Part shown: positions 1-11,083 of the stretch, piece by piece
Layout: every line of letters begins with the position of its first letter
Numbering within the stretch: the stretch's first letter is position 1
DNA from: an uncultured Clostridia bacterium
GTDB lineage: Bacteria; Bacillota; Clostridia; Christensenellales; Borkfalkiaceae
Reading direction: 5' to 3'
Assembly: GCA_944367465.1 (NCBI GenBank)
Contig: CALVWO010000011.1
Location: 1 to 37,896 of the forward strand
DNA length: 37,896 nt
Notes under the pieces: model-generated
Told to the model about the DNA's origin: nothing
Database searches by the model: none
The model's input: the letters and a program-made list of their open reading frames with translations, nothing else
Position numbers and translations under genes: made by a program

Positions 1-35
1 CTTTATTCTTGCTCATCGGCATAAGCCTATTCCTG

Positions 36-62
36 AACCCCCGGACTATCCGGGGGTTTTCC
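36..62 (+). terminator. Terminator of a gene left of the window
   Basis: Ten-base stem (36-45 with 49-58), three-base loop, then TTTTCC. The T run is on the plus strand only, so it probably ends a plus-strand gene lying before position 1. No coding sequence for that gene can be recognised in the first 35 bases. Confidence 0.6.
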
Positions 63-71
63 TTATACAAC

Positions 72-109
72 AAAAAAGCGAGCGGACAGGAAATCCTGTC
101 CGCTCGCTT
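72..109 (-). terminator. Terminator of the xylulokinase transcript
   Basis: A perfect 15-base inverted repeat (76-90 with 95-109) with a four-base loop, followed on the minus strand by six T (72-77). It starts a few bases after the xylulokinase stop codon. Confidence 0.9.
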
Positions 110-116
110 GCCGTTT

Positions 117-1577
117 TCAGAACAGTCCCTTCAATGCGGGATACAGCTTCGTGAAGTGACGATAGCGCGCCTCGTAGTCTGCCGCGATCTTTGCATCGGG
201 CAGAACCGTCTCTTTCACGCGTACGATGGCGGAAGCCGCCTCCTGCACGCTTGCATATTCGCCGCAGCCCACCATCGCGAGCATCGCCGCGCCGAACCCG
301 GGGCCCTGCTCCGTCTGCGGGATATCGACAGGCATATTCATCACGTTTGCCACGATCTTGCGCCACAGCCTGCTCTTCGCGCCCCCGCCGCACAGCTTGG
401 TGCGCGGGATACAGGCGCCGTTCTTTTTCGCCGCCTCCATGCAGTCGCGGAGCGCGAACGTCACGCCCTCGAGCATGGCGAGCGTCATCTGCCCGCGCGT
501 GGTATCGGGGCGCATGCCGATGAACGCGCCGCGCGCCGTCACGTCGTTGTGCGGACTGCGCTCGCCCATGAGATACGGGAGAAAATATACGTCATTTTTT
601 CCGAGGCACTCATCCAGTCCCGCCTCTTCCTTTTTATAGTCGTCGGACTGCAGAATGCCGTTCACCCACCAGCTGTTGCAGCTTGCGGCGGATAAAATAC
701 AGCCCATCAGGTGCCAGCCGCCGTCTGCATGGCAGAAGGAGTGCAGCGCGTTGACCTTGTCCTCTTTATAGGATTCGGACGACACGAACAGCGTGCCGCT
801 CGTGCCGAGCGAGATATTGCAGCCGCCCTCGCCGACGACGCCCGTGCCCACCGCCGCCGCGGCGTTATCCCCCGCGCCCGCAATGACTCTGACGGATTTC
901 AGCCCCACCATGTCCGCGATCTCGGGCTTCAGCATGCCCACGACCTCGTAGCTTTCATGCAGTTTGGGGAGCTGCGCCTCGGACATGCCCACGAGCTGCA
1001 ACATCTCGGGCGACCAGCGGCGATTTTTCACATCCAGAAGGAGCATGCCGCTCGCGTCCGAAAGATCGGTGCAGAATGCGCCCGAAAGCCGGTATGCCAA
1101 ATAGTCCTTGGGCAGCATGATCTTCGCAATGCGCGCGAAGTTCTCGGGCTCGTGCGCTTTCATCCAAAGGAGCTTTGGCGCGGTGAAACCCGCAAAGGCG
1201 ATATTGCCCGTCCATGCGGAGAGCTTGTCTTTCCCGACGACCTCGTTGTGGTACTTCGTCTCCTCCTCCGTTCTGCCGTCGTTCCACAAAATGGCGGGGC
1301 GGATGACGTTGTCTTTTTCGTCGAGCGCGACCAGCCCGTGCATCTGCCCGCCGAAGGAGATGCCCCTGACGGCGGAATTATTCTGCCCCGCAAGCAATGC
1401 TTTCAGCCCGCGCAGTACCGCCGCGAACCAATCTTCAGGGTTCTGTTCGCTCCAGCCGGGGTGCGGATAGGAGACGGGGTAAGTTTGCGTATTTTCCGCC
1501 AAGATTTTGCCGTCCGCGGCAACGAGCAGCATTTTCAATCCGCTCGTGCCGAGATCGATGCCGATATATGTATTCAT
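117..1577 (-). CDS. xylB: Xylulokinase (FGGY carbohydrate kinase)
   Basis: 486 residues, the usual length for xylulokinases. It phosphorylates D-xylulose to xylulose 5-phosphate with ATP in the cytosol, feeding the pentose phosphate pathway. The N-terminal phosphate-binding motif GIDLGTSGLK is present, followed by the WSEQ-P-W segment, GGQMHGLVALD and LWNDGR, all typical of XylB. The second FGGY domain has GCNISLGTSGTLF and GGGAKSRLWRKI. The gene follows a sugar isomerase on the same strand with a 223-base spacer full of inverted repeats. There is no good Shine-Dalgarno sequence before the ATG, only GAGA about eight bases upstream, so initiation may depend on leader structure. The substrate could be another ketopentose, because FGGY specificity is hard to read from sequence. 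Confidence 0.9.
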   Translation of the reverse strand: MNTYIGIDLGTSGLKMLLVAADGKILAENTQTYPVSYPHPGWSEQNPEDWFAAVLRGLKALLAGQNNSAVRGISFGGQMHGLVALDEKDNVIRPAILWNDGRTEEETKYHNEVVGKDKLSAWTGNIAFAGFTAPKLLWMKAHEPENFARIAKIMLPKDYLAYRLSGAFCTDLSDASGMLLLDVKNRRWSPEMLQLVGMSEAQLPKLHESYEVVGMLKPEIADMVGLKSVRVIAGAGDNAAAAVGTGVVGEGGCNISLGTSGTLFVSSESYKEDKVNALHSFCHADGGWHLMGCILSAASCNSWWVNGILQSDDYKKEEAGLDECLGKNDVYFLPYLMGERSPHNDVTARGAFIGMRPDTTRGQMTLAMLEGVTFALRDCMEAAKKNGACIPRTKLCGGGAKSRLWRKIVANVMNMPVDIPQTEQGPGFGAAMLAMVGCGEYASVQEAASAIVRVKETVLPDAKIAADYEARYRHFTKLYPALKGLF

Positions 1578-1585
1578 AGATTATC

Positions 1586-1626
1586 TCGTAAAATTTCTTT
1601 TTCAGAGGACAAAATAAATTTTACGA
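1586..1626 (-). promoter_or_regulatory. 11-base inverted repeat in the xylB leader
   Basis: Perfect 11-base arms TCGTAAAATTT (1586-1596) and AAATTTTACGA (1616-1626) separated by 19 bases, ending 9 bases before the xylB start codon. It could be an operator for a sugar-responsive repressor or an RNA hairpin controlling xylB translation. The arms are seen directly; the role is inference. Confidence 0.55.
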
Positions 1627-1681
1627 CTTCAGAGGAGCCATGCCGACACGCGCGGAGCGCTGACAGCAAGTTTCCCCTCGT

Positions 1682-1716
1682 CGCACAAATTTTCGCCCTC
1701 CATTATACTTTGTGCG
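1682..1716 (-). promoter_or_regulatory. Inverted repeat over a TATAAT box before xylB
   Basis: Perfect 8-base arms CGCACAAA (1682-1689) and TTTGTGCG (1709-1716) with a 19-base spacer. A minus-strand TATAAT (1702-1707) lies in the spacer, with only a poor -35 upstream. This suggests an internal xylB promoter covered by an operator. A hairpin without promoter activity is the alternative. Confidence 0.4.
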
Positions 1717-1758
1717 CCTCACCCATCCTTCTCAAGCGCAAGTATGCGCAAATGCGGG

Positions 1759-1787
1759 GCGCAGGCGCAGGGAAACCCTGCTTGCGC
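1759..1787 (-). other. Intercistronic hairpin after the isomerase gene
   Basis: Stem formed by 1759-1763 with 1783-1787 and 1767-1772 with 1776-1781, 14 bases after the isomerase stop codon. No T run follows it on the minus strand, so it looks more like an mRNA 3'-end stabiliser or attenuating hairpin than an intrinsic terminator. Confidence 0.45.
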
Positions 1788-1800
1788 AAAAATCTTAACC

Positions 1801-3288
1801 TCAGAACGGATTCTCCGTTTTATAGAGAACACCCGCGGGCTTGTTGAAACCGACATCCTCAACGCCGAGATACTTGAACACCTCGAAGAGCGCCTTGCCG
1901 AAGTGACCGAACGCGACTGCGCCGTGGTGCGGGAACCCGCCCTCGATGAGCACATGGCGGTAGAACCTGCCCATCTCGGGAATGGCGAACACGCCGATGG
2001 AGCCGAAGGAGTGCGTTGCAACGGGCAGCACTTCGCCCTGCGCCACATACGCGCGGAGATGATTGTCTGCCGTACTCTGCAGACGGAAAAAGGTGATCTT
2101 TCCGGGAACGATGTCCCCTTCCAGCGTGCCGTTCGTCACTTCCACGGGCAGAGACCTCGCCATGATCTTCTGGTACTTCATCGTGGGATTGCACAGTTTC
2201 CCCGCGCAGGTGTTCCCGCAGTGAAAGCCCATGAAAGTATCCGTCAGCTTGTAACCGAACTTGCCCGCGATGTCGGTGTTATACAGTTCCTTGGGCACCG
2301 TGTTGTTGATGTCGAGCAATGTGACTGCGTCCTCCGAGACGACCGTGCCGATGAACTCCGAAAGTGCTCCGTAGATATCCACCTCGCAGCTCACGGGGAT
2401 GCCGCGACCCGTAAGGCGGCTGTTCACATAGCAGGGCACGAACCCGAACTGCGTCTGAAAGGCGGGCCAACACTTGCCCGCGACCGCCACATACTCGCGG
2501 CTGCCCTTGTGCGCCTCGATCCAATCGAGGAGCGTGAGCTCATACTGCGCGAGCTTGGAGAGGATCTCGGGCTTTTTATTCCCCGCGCCCAATTCCTTTG
2601 CCATATCCGCGACCACTGCGGGGATGCGCTCGTCCCCTGCGTGCTTGTGGAATGCCTCGAAGAGATCGAGCTCGCTGTTCTCCTCGATCTCCACGCCGAG
2701 GTTATACAGCTGCTGGATGGGCGCGTTGCAGGCGAGGAAGTTGGTGGGTCTCGGTCCGAACGAGATGACTTTCAGCCGCTTGAGCGCATATACCGCGCGG
2801 GCGATGGGCAAAAAGGCATGGATCATGTCCGCACATTCCGCCGCGTCCCCCACGGGGTACTCGGGAATGTACGCCTTCACGCCACGCAGCTTCAAGTTAT
2901 AGCTCGCGTTCAGCATGCCGCAGTACGCGTCGCCGCGGGAATCGGAAAGAACGCCGATATTCTCCTCCGCCGCCGCGCAGAACATGACGGGCGCGTTCAT
3001 CCGCTCGGAGAACTCCTTTGCGAGCATCGTTTCGGAGATCTCGGGTCCGAAGTTCCCGAGATACACGCACAGCGCATTGCAACCCTGTTTTTCGAGATCT
3101 GCGAGCGCCTGCTTCATATGGATTTCGCTCTCGACGATGCACACGGGGCACTCGTAAAGATCGCCCTTGCCGTACTTCTTCTCGTACGCCGCCATGAGCG
3201 CCTTGCGCCTGTTTACCGACAGACTCTCCGGGAAACAGTCGCGGCTCACCGCCACGACGCCTACTTTCATCTTCGGAATATTCTGCAT
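1801..3288 (-). CDS. L-fucose/L-arabinose isomerase family protein
   Basis: 495 residues from the chosen ATG. Members of this family interconvert aldoses and ketoses with a divalent metal. Candidate metal and catalytic residues lie in CEVDIYGA (Glu), LLDINN (Asp) and GGFPHHGA (His), by analogy with the Glu/Asp/His set of FucI. The ATG at 3288 has GGAGG seven bases upstream; another ATG lies directly before it. Upstream in-frame codons fall inside the promoter, so they cannot be the start. Cotranscription with a xylulokinase suggests that its product is D-xylulose or a related ketopentose. The true substrate is not determined: the protein is not a close XylA or AraA. Confidence 0.8.
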   Translation of the reverse strand: MQNIPKMKVGVVAVSRDCFPESLSVNRRKALMAAYEKKYGKGDLYECPVCIVESEIHMKQALADLEKQGCNALCVYLGNFGPEISETMLAKEFSERMNAPVMFCAAAEENIGVLSDSRGDAYCGMLNASYNLKLRGVKAYIPEYPVGDAAECADMIHAFLPIARAVYALKRLKVISFGPRPTNFLACNAPIQQLYNLGVEIEENSELDLFEAFHKHAGDERIPAVVADMAKELGAGNKKPEILSKLAQYELTLLDWIEAHKGSREYVAVAGKCWPAFQTQFGFVPCYVNSRLTGRGIPVSCEVDIYGALSEFIGTVVSEDAVTLLDINNTVPKELYNTDIAGKFGYKLTDTFMGFHCGNTCAGKLCNPTMKYQKIMARSLPVEVTNGTLEGDIVPGKITFFRLQSTADNHLRAYVAQGEVLPVATHSFGSIGVFAIPEMGRFYRHVLIEGGFPHHGAVAFGHFGKALFEVFKYLGVEDVGFNKPAGVLYKTENPF

Positions 3289-3316
3289 CATTTTACCTCC
3301 GTATGAGTTCCCGTAT

Positions 3317-3345
3317 ATTGTATAATCTGCGCCGCGAACTGTCAA
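3317..3345 (-). promoter_or_regulatory. Promoter of the isomerase-xylB operon
   Basis: TTGACA (3340-3345) and TACAAT (3317-3322) with a 17-base spacer, about 30 bases before the isomerase ATG. Near-consensus housekeeping promoter. Confidence 0.85.
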
Positions 3346-3466
3346 GTATTTGGAAGAAACTTTATTCTGCGCCTCGTTTTGGAAGACCGCGGGCGCCGTT
3401 CCGCCTGCGGAAGGCGCCGTGAGCGCCCATGCCGCGGCAAGCGTGCGCCTCGTTCCGGATCATATC

Positions 3467-3495
3467 AAAAAAACGGCACAGTCCGTGCCGTTTTT
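3467..3495 (-). terminator. Terminator after the metK-GNAT-panE operon
   Basis: CGGCAC/GTGCCG stem (3474-3479 with 3485-3490) extended by A/T pairs, with seven T on the minus strand. It lies just after the stop codon of the ketopantoate-reductase-like gene. It is followed by about 120 bases (3346-3466) in which I see no gene. Confidence 0.85.
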
Positions 3496-3509
3496 CCCTT
3501 TCGGATATT

Positions 3510-4517
3510 TCAGAAAAGATCGCTATAGAGCGCGATGTTCCCGAACGAGAACGTCTTTTCGCCGCGCTCGATGGCGGAGACGATCTCAACCGTTCTGTCG
3601 TTGAAGGGCGTGGGAACGTTCGCCCTTCTCCCCTGCTCGCTGACTGCGCCGTTGATGAAGGCGATCTCGCAAGGCTTGCCGTTTTTCAGATCCTGCAACA
3701 TGCTCGCCACAAGATTTTTATGCTTTTTCATCGCAACGGGGATGAGCATGAAAGAGATCTTCTTTTTGAACGCGCCCTTGTAATCGAAAAGTTTTACAAT
3801 GTCGTGTCCCTGCACGGGCTCGACCGTCACGCCGAGCGCGCGGGAGACGTCGATACACTCTTTGATGATGCGCTGGGCGACACGGCGGGAATCTTTCCGC
3901 ACGGCGACCTCGCCGAATGTGCCGCCCGTGACGGTGGAGAGCCCCGAGAAGGCGCTGTTGATGAGCAGTTTCGACCAGCGCGCGCCGATAAAGTTATGCT
4001 CGATCACGACCGTACCCATGCATTCGAGGAGTTTTTTCGTCTCTTCGAGGCGGTTTCCCCTGCCGTAAGCGCCCAACGAGAAAGTGAGCGCGGAGGGCTC
4101 GGAAGTGAGTTCGGAGACGCCGCAGCCGTGGAAGGTCGCACCCCACGCAATGGCGCAGCCGAGCGTGCGGTCGGCGCCGACGATCTCGGCGATGCCGGGT
4201 TCGGGGAGCCCGTTCTGGCAGGTGCAAAGCGCGCCGTCCGCCTTGAGGTGATCTTTCAAAAAGCGCACGACCTCCGCGTTGTGCTGCTGCTTCGTCATGA
4301 GCAGGATGATATCGTACTCGCCCGTCATTTCTTCGGGGAGGAGCGCGTTGACCTTCTGCGTGAACTCCACCGTACCGACGATCTTTGCGCCGTTGCGCCT
4401 GAGCGCCTCGACGTGCGCCCTGTTGCGGTTGACAAGATCGATCTGCACGCCCGCCCTTGCGATGTATGCGCCGAGCACCGTACCCAATGCACCTGCGCCG
4501 TAAATGGCATATCTCAT
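3510..4517 (-). CDS. panE: Ketopantoate reductase family protein (PanE/ApbA)
   Basis: 335 residues. The Rossmann motif GAGALG sits at the very N-terminus (residues 7-12), followed by LVNRNRAHVEALRRNG. The central region has the family stretch ARWSKLLINSAFSGLSTVTGG, carrying the Lys and Asn expected in the active site, and a C-terminal helical domain follows. PanE reduces 2-dehydropantoate to pantoate with NADPH in coenzyme A synthesis. However, many family members are uncharacterised 2-hydroxyacid dehydrogenases, and no other pantothenate gene is nearby, so the substrate is uncertain. It is the last gene of an operon with metK and an acetyltransferase, 14 bases after the latter. The start has AGAGGTG about six bases upstream. 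Confidence 0.8.
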   Translation of the reverse strand: MRYAIYGAGALGTVLGAYIARAGVQIDLVNRNRAHVEALRRNGAKIVGTVEFTQKVNALLPEEMTGEYDIILLMTKQQHNAEVVRFLKDHLKADGALCTCQNGLPEPGIAEIVGADRTLGCAIAWGATFHGCGVSELTSEPSALTFSLGAYGRGNRLEETKKLLECMGTVVIEHNFIGARWSKLLINSAFSGLSTVTGGTFGEVAVRKDSRRVAQRIIKECIDVSRALGVTVEPVQGHDIVKLFDYKGAFKKKISFMLIPVAMKKHKNLVASMLQDLKNGKPCEIAFINGAVSEQGRRANVPTPFNDRTVEIVSAIERGEKTFSFGNIALYSDLF

Positions 4518-4531
4518 ACCTGCACCTCTTT

Positions 4532-5152
4532 TTATTGCGATATTCCGCTGTCTGCGGATAGTTTCTCGTCTCGGGGCGGGCGCGTCATGCGATAACAGGG
4601 CACGCCGCCGAATCCCTCGTATTCTCCCGTGACGCGAAAGCCGAGCGCCTCGTAGAGGCGCACCGCCGCGGCGTTTTGCTGCACCGCCTCGAGATGATAC
4701 GTCTCGCCGTCGCGGAGGAACCCGCCGAGCAGCGCCTTTGCGATCCCGCGGCCGCGGAACGCCTTATCGACGCATACGTTTGCGATATACACGCCCTCCG
4801 GCTCGCCTTCGAGCAGCCCGAAATAGTCGTTGTAGACCCTTTCGAAACGTTCGTCCGCCACGGCGTCCGCACGCGCATAGGCTTCGAGCATCGCCCGACG
4901 CGACGCCTTTACGGGATATTTGTGCCACACGACGATGCCCGCGATCCTGCCGCCGACGACCGCCGTTTTGATATGCGACCAATGATAGACCGTATCCGCC
5001 GCGATCATCTGCCCAAGGACGCACTCCGCCTCCTCGGGGCGGGAAGAAAACATGTACGGATAGATGTATTCGTCCGTCTCGTAGATGAGCCGCGCGACGG
5101 TTCTGATATCGTCCTGCGGCGTAAGGTCGCGGACAATGAGTTCCTGTTCCAT
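4532..5152 (-). CDS. GNAT family N-acetyltransferase
   Basis: 206 residues. The acetyl-CoA pyrophosphate loop is seen as CVDKAFRGRGIAKALLGGFL (around residues 127-146), followed by a YHLEAVQQNAAAVRLYEALGF segment typical of GNAT motif B. The N-terminal half (LIYETDEYIYPYMF) is shared with a set of uncharacterised clostridial GNAT proteins. The gene starts nine bases after the metK stop and is followed 14 bases later by panE, so the three are probably cotranscribed. The acetyl acceptor cannot be read from the sequence. Confidence 0.8.
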   Translation of the reverse strand: MEQELIVRDLTPQDDIRTVARLIYETDEYIYPYMFSSRPEEAECVLGQMIAADTVYHWSHIKTAVVGGRIAGIVVWHKYPVKASRRAMLEAYARADAVADERFERVYNDYFGLLEGEPEGVYIANVCVDKAFRGRGIAKALLGGFLRDGETYHLEAVQQNAAAVRLYEALGFRVTGEYEGFGGVPCYRMTRPPRDEKLSADSGISQ

Positions 5153-5161
5153 ATCTCTGCG

Positions 5162-6343
<1,182 letters not shown>

Positions 6344-6380
6344 GATCGTATTCCTGTGATATCCGTTGTGATTCCTGCTT

Positions 6381-6409
6381 ATTATACTGGATACGCGGAG
6401 AAAAGTCAA
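6381..6409 (-). promoter_or_regulatory. metK promoter
   Basis: TTGACT (6404-6409), 17 bases, TATAAT (6381-6386). It faces away from the radical SAM promoter, which starts 53 bases to its right. Confidence 0.85.
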
Positions 6410-6461
6410 CGAGAATAGACGGCGGGAGCCGCGCTTTTTGCCGTGCGGCGGGCAATAGAGA

Positions 6462-6490
6462 TTGCTTTTTGTGCGGCGGCGTGTTATAAT
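6462..6490 (+). promoter_or_regulatory. Promoter of the radical SAM gene (leaderless)
   Basis: TTGCTT (6462-6467), 17 bases, TATAAT (6485-6490). Only seven bases separate the -10 box from the ATG at 6498, so the expected transcription start coincides with the start codon. There is no ribosome binding site. Confidence 0.75.
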
Positions 6491-6497
6491 CGTGCGT

Positions 6498-7352
6498 ATG
6501 CAATGCACACTTTGCCCCCTTTCGTGCGGGGCGGACAGACAGATCCGCGCGGGCGCCTGCGGCGTGCAGGGGCTCACCGTCGCAAAATATTACCTGCACC
6601 CCTTCGAGGAGCCGCCGATCTCGCACAAAAACGGCAGCGGAACGGTGTTCTTCGGCGGATGTTCCTTAAAGTGCGTGTTCTGCCAGAATTACGAACTCTC
6701 CCGCGCACAGCGCGGACGCGCCCTTTCGCCCGCGGAGCTGGCGGAGATCTTCCGATCGCTCGAAGAGGCGGGCGCCGACAACATCAACCTTGTCACGCCC
6801 GATCACGTTTCCGACCTCGTTGCGGAGGCGCTCGCCATCCATAAGCCGCGCGTTCCCGTCGTGTACAATTCGGGCGGATACTGCAAAACGGACGCCCTGG
6901 CGCGCATCGCGCCCTACGTCGACGTGTGGCTGCCCGACCTCAAATTTTACTCCCCCGCCCTCTCCGAACGGTACACGGGGCGCGCCGATTACTTTGCATA
7001 CGCGAGCGAAGCGATCCGATTCATGGCGGAAAAGCCGCTCTCCTGGAGCGGCGACGGAAAGCTGCTTTCGGGGCTCCTGGTGCGGCACCTCGTGATGCCC
7101 GCCTGTACCTCGGACAGCCTGAAGATCCTCGATTTTCTCAAAGACGCGCTGCCTGCCGGCACGCCCGTATCGCTCATGCGGCAGTATACGCCCATGGGCG
7201 AATATGCGAAATACCCCGAACTTTGCCGCACGCTGACGGCGCGCGAATACCGCCGCGTGGTCGGTCATGCCCTCGCGCTCGGATTCGACCCCCTCTTTAC
7301 GCAGAGCAAGGAGAGCGTCGGAAAGGCGTATATCCCCGCATGGGACATGTGA
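6498..7352 (+). CDS. Radical SAM protein, PflX / PflA-like
   Basis: 284 residues from the ATG at 6498. An N-terminal cysteine cluster (CTLCPLSCG and GACG) comes before the radical SAM core. The iron-sulfur motif CSLKCVFC fits CxxxCxxC in the context [19 protein letters not shown], around residues 53-60. [10 protein letters not shown] and YNSGGYC follow, characteristic of the PflX group related to pyruvate formate-lyase activase. Such proteins use S-adenosylmethionine and a [4Fe-4S] cluster for radical chemistry; the target is unknown for PflX, and no glycyl radical enzyme is in the window. Divergently transcribed from metK. The mRNA appears leaderless. Confidence 0.85.
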   Translation: MQCTLCPLSCGADRQIRAGACGVQGLTVAKYYLHPFEEPPISHKNGSGTVFFGGCSLKCVFCQNYELSRAQRGRALSPAELAEIFRSLEEAGADNINLVTPDHVSDLVAEALAIHKPRVPVVYNSGGYCKTDALARIAPYVDVWLPDLKFYSPALSERYTGRADYFAYASEAIRFMAEKPLSWSGDGKLLSGLLVRHLVMPACTSDSLKILDFLKDALPAGTPVSLMRQYTPMGEYAKYPELCRTLTAREYRRVVGHALALGFDPLFTQSKESVGKAYIPAWDM

Positions 7353-7355
7353 GGC

Positions 7356-7473
7356 TCAGTCGGTGATCTCGTCCAGAAGTTTCACGAGCCGCTCCGTGAG
7401 ACGGGCGCACTCGTCGGGCGGGGCGCACCGGAGGCGTTCGCGGATGCGCCGCGCCTCGGCAAGTTTGTTTTTC
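7356..7473 (-). CDS. Possible 39-residue protein
   Basis: A short frame between the radical SAM and ABC-F genes, on the opposite strand, ending three bases after the radical SAM stop. The predicted protein is charged and helical (KLAEARRIRERL ... LTERLVKLLDEITD). Its codons end in G or C in most positions, as in the real genes here, which argues for coding. There is no clear ribosome binding site or promoter. It resembles no family I know; it could also be chance. Confidence 0.35.
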
Positions 7474-7505
7474 ATAACAAAAGCGTTTGCAACCAAGGAG
7501 ATTTT

Positions 7506-9365
<1,860 letters not shown>

Positions 9366-9373
9366 CCGCACAC

Positions 9374-9406
9374 AAAACCGCCCCGTGCGGGGCACGGGGC
9401 GGTTTT
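9374..9406. terminator. Bidirectional terminator between ABC-F and hsp20
   Basis: Perfect 14-base stem (9374-9387 with 9393-9406), five-base loop, with A4/T4 at both ends. It can serve both convergent genes. Confidence 0.85.
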
Positions 9407-9446
9407 ATCCGGTTTTCATGCGATCATGCGGGCAGTCTTACAGCCG

Positions 9447-9869
9447 TTACTCGATGGCGATCGATCTCGTCTCGATCTGCTTGGGCGCAGCCTTGGGAAC
9501 GGTAAGTTCCAGCATGCCGTTGTCGTACTTGGCTTTGACGCTCTCGACCTCGACGTCGTCGCCGACGTAGTAACTTCTCTGGCAGGAGACGCGGCACTCG
9601 CGGCGCAGATACTTCGGGCTCTTTTCCTTGCCCTCTTCCTCTTTTTCAGCCTTCTCGGCGCTGACCGTCAGGTAACCGTTATCGAGGGAGACCTTGATCT
9701 CGTCTTTCTTGAAGCCGGGCATCTCGATGGAGAGCTGATAATCCTTCTCCGTCTCCTTGATGTCGGTGCGCATGCTGTCGAGCTGTTCATCGTAAAACAT
9801 GGGTTTGAAGAAGTCCTCGAACACGTCGAACACGTCTCCGTTATTTCTCTTCTGAAGATAGGTTTTCAT
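9447..9869 (-). CDS. hsp20: Hsp20 family small heat-shock protein
   Basis: 140 residues. The alpha-crystallin domain is recognised from ETEKDYQLSIEMPGFKKDEIKVSLDNGYLTVSAEK through the closing YDNGMLELTVPKA (Gly-x-Leu motif). The protein is an ATP-independent chaperone that holds unfolding proteins. The N-terminal arm is short and the C-terminal IxI anchoring motif is weak (RSIAIE). The start at 9869 was chosen because AAAGGAG lies eight bases upstream; the longer frame would run through the promoter. It is divergent from the SDR gene. No CIRCE element is seen. Confidence 0.92.
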   Translation of the reverse strand: MKTYLQKRNNGDVFDVFEDFFKPMFYDEQLDSMRTDIKETEKDYQLSIEMPGFKKDEIKVSLDNGYLTVSAEKAEKEEEGKEKSPKYLRRECRVSCQRSYYVGDDVEVESVKAKYDNGMLELTVPKAAPKQIETRSIAIE

Positions 9870-9970
9870 ACTTTTTTCTCCTTTGGTGCCTCCCCTTCGG
9901 AGGTCATATATAATATACCGCAAATCATTTCCGTTAAAACATTTCCAAACAGAAATTCGGAGGATTTTTT

Positions 9971-10759
9971 ATGAAAGTTGCCATTGTTACGGGAGCCTCT
10001 TCGGGCATCGGAAAACTGCTTGCCGCAGGGCTCGAAAAGCATGCCTCGTTCGACGAGCTGTGGGTGATCGCCCGCAGCGAAGAAAAGCTGAAGGCGCTGC
10101 AGGCGGAGGTAAAAGTGCCCGTCCGCCCCGTTCCGCTCGATCTGACGGACGCAGAGAGCACCGGGCGCGTGAAAGAGCTGCTCGCACAGGAAAAGCCCTT
10201 CGTCTCCGTGCTCATCAACGCGAGCGGATACGGCGTGTTCGAGCGGTTCGACCGCATCCCCGAAAAAGACGTTTCGGGCATGACCGACCTCAACTGCCGC
10301 GCGCTCGCAATGATGATGTACGCCGTACTCCCCTACTGCGGCAAGGGCAGCATCATCGTGAACATCGCAAGCGTGGCCGCCTTTCAGCCCGTACCCTTCG
10401 GCGCGGAGTATGCGGCGACGAAGGCTTATGTGCTCGCGCTCTCGCGCGCAGCCAACCGGGAACTCAGGCCGCGCGGCATCCGCGTGCTCGCCGTCTGTCC
10501 CTATTGGACGAAGACGGCGTTCTTCGACCGCGCGAACGGAAACTCCGTCATTACGCACTTCGACTGCATGTACGACCCCGCGTTCATCGCAAAAAAGACC
10601 TTCCGCGCCATGAAAAAGAAAAAGGATTACGTTGTACCGGGATTTATCGCAAAGGCGACGCACGCGCTCACGAAACTCCTGCCGCACTCCTTTGTGATGA
10701 CGGTATTCATCGCGCAGCAAAAGCTCGGTTCACGGAATTTTGCGGACAAAGACTCGTAA
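9971..10759 (+). CDS. Short-chain dehydrogenase/reductase
   Basis: 262 residues of the classical SDR fold. The cofactor motif TGASSGIG is at residues 7-14, NASGYG corresponds to the NAG motif, Ser is in NIASVAAFQP and the catalytic pair is YAATK (about residues 153-157). It therefore reduces or oxidises a small alcohol/carbonyl with NAD(P)(H). The sequence resembles the DltE/YqjQ-like group of uncharacterised clostridial SDRs. A hydrophobic C-terminal stretch (LPHSFVMTVFIAQQKL) may touch the membrane. GGAGG lies six bases before the ATG. The neighbours give no clue to the substrate. Confidence 0.85.
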   Translation: MKVAIVTGASSGIGKLLAAGLEKHASFDELWVIARSEEKLKALQAEVKVPVRPVPLDLTDAESTGRVKELLAQEKPFVSVLINASGYGVFERFDRIPEKDVSGMTDLNCRALAMMMYAVLPYCGKGSIIVNIASVAAFQPVPFGAEYAATKAYVLALSRAANRELRPRGIRVLAVCPYWTKTAFFDRANGNSVITHFDCMYDPAFIAKKTFRAMKKKKDYVVPGFIAKATHALTKLLPHSFVMTVFIAQQKLGSRNFADKDS

Positions 10760-10800
10760 AAACAAGTTCAGAAATGCTATCGGGCAAAGTCATGCTCGTC

Positions 10801-11064
10801 CTTGGCGCCCTCTGTGAGGGAGCTGTCGAGCGTGAGCGAGACTGAGGGAGTTACTCCCACCACCCCTGCGGGGCGCCTCTTGGCGGCACCAAGATGGTGT
10901 GCCGCCTGCGGGCACGGAATTGCCGCTGATAAAGGCAATTCCTTAGTTCGCCATGCGCGCACAGCGCACCGCGCTGCTGCGCATTACGCATGGCTCACCC
11001 TCAAAGAGGGAGGCAAGAACTCCCACCGCCCCTGCGGGGCACCTCCCTCAAAGAGGGAGGCAAG
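10801..11064. repeat. MITE-like hairpin array with terminal inverted repeats
   Basis: A 264-base non-coding element. Its ends, 10801-10822 and 11043-11064, are inverted repeats matching at 19 of 22 bases. Inside are a 27-base direct repeat with two mismatches (10853-10879, 11019-11045) and a perfect 20-base direct repeat (10998-11017, 11045-11064). There is a series of hairpins: 10882-10906, 10916-10942 (9-base perfect arms) and 10950-10994 (arms GCCATGCG/CGCATGGC), plus CCCTCAAAGAGGG-type hairpins at the ends. No open frame fits the codon style of the genome. Similar hairpin arrays with GAGGGAG/CTCCCTC ends are scattered in intergenic regions of many gut Clostridia. It is probably mobilised in trans or spread as a palindromic repeat. 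Confidence 0.75.
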
Positions 11065-11083
11065 TTATAAAATTACTCACGCA

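Noticed and set aside
3346..3466. Small frames between the isomerase promoter and the panE terminator
   Set aside because: They run through the terminator hairpin or lack start signals; their composition is not gene-like.
6344..6461. SAM riboswitch before metK
   Set aside because: The promoter at 6381-6409 leaves a leader of only about 30 bases, too short, and no riboswitch core is seen.
9870..9970. CIRCE or other classical heat-shock operator before hsp20
   Set aside because: The region is AT-rich with a short GGAGG-type dyad, but the TTAGCACTC-N9-GAGTGCTAA pattern is absent.
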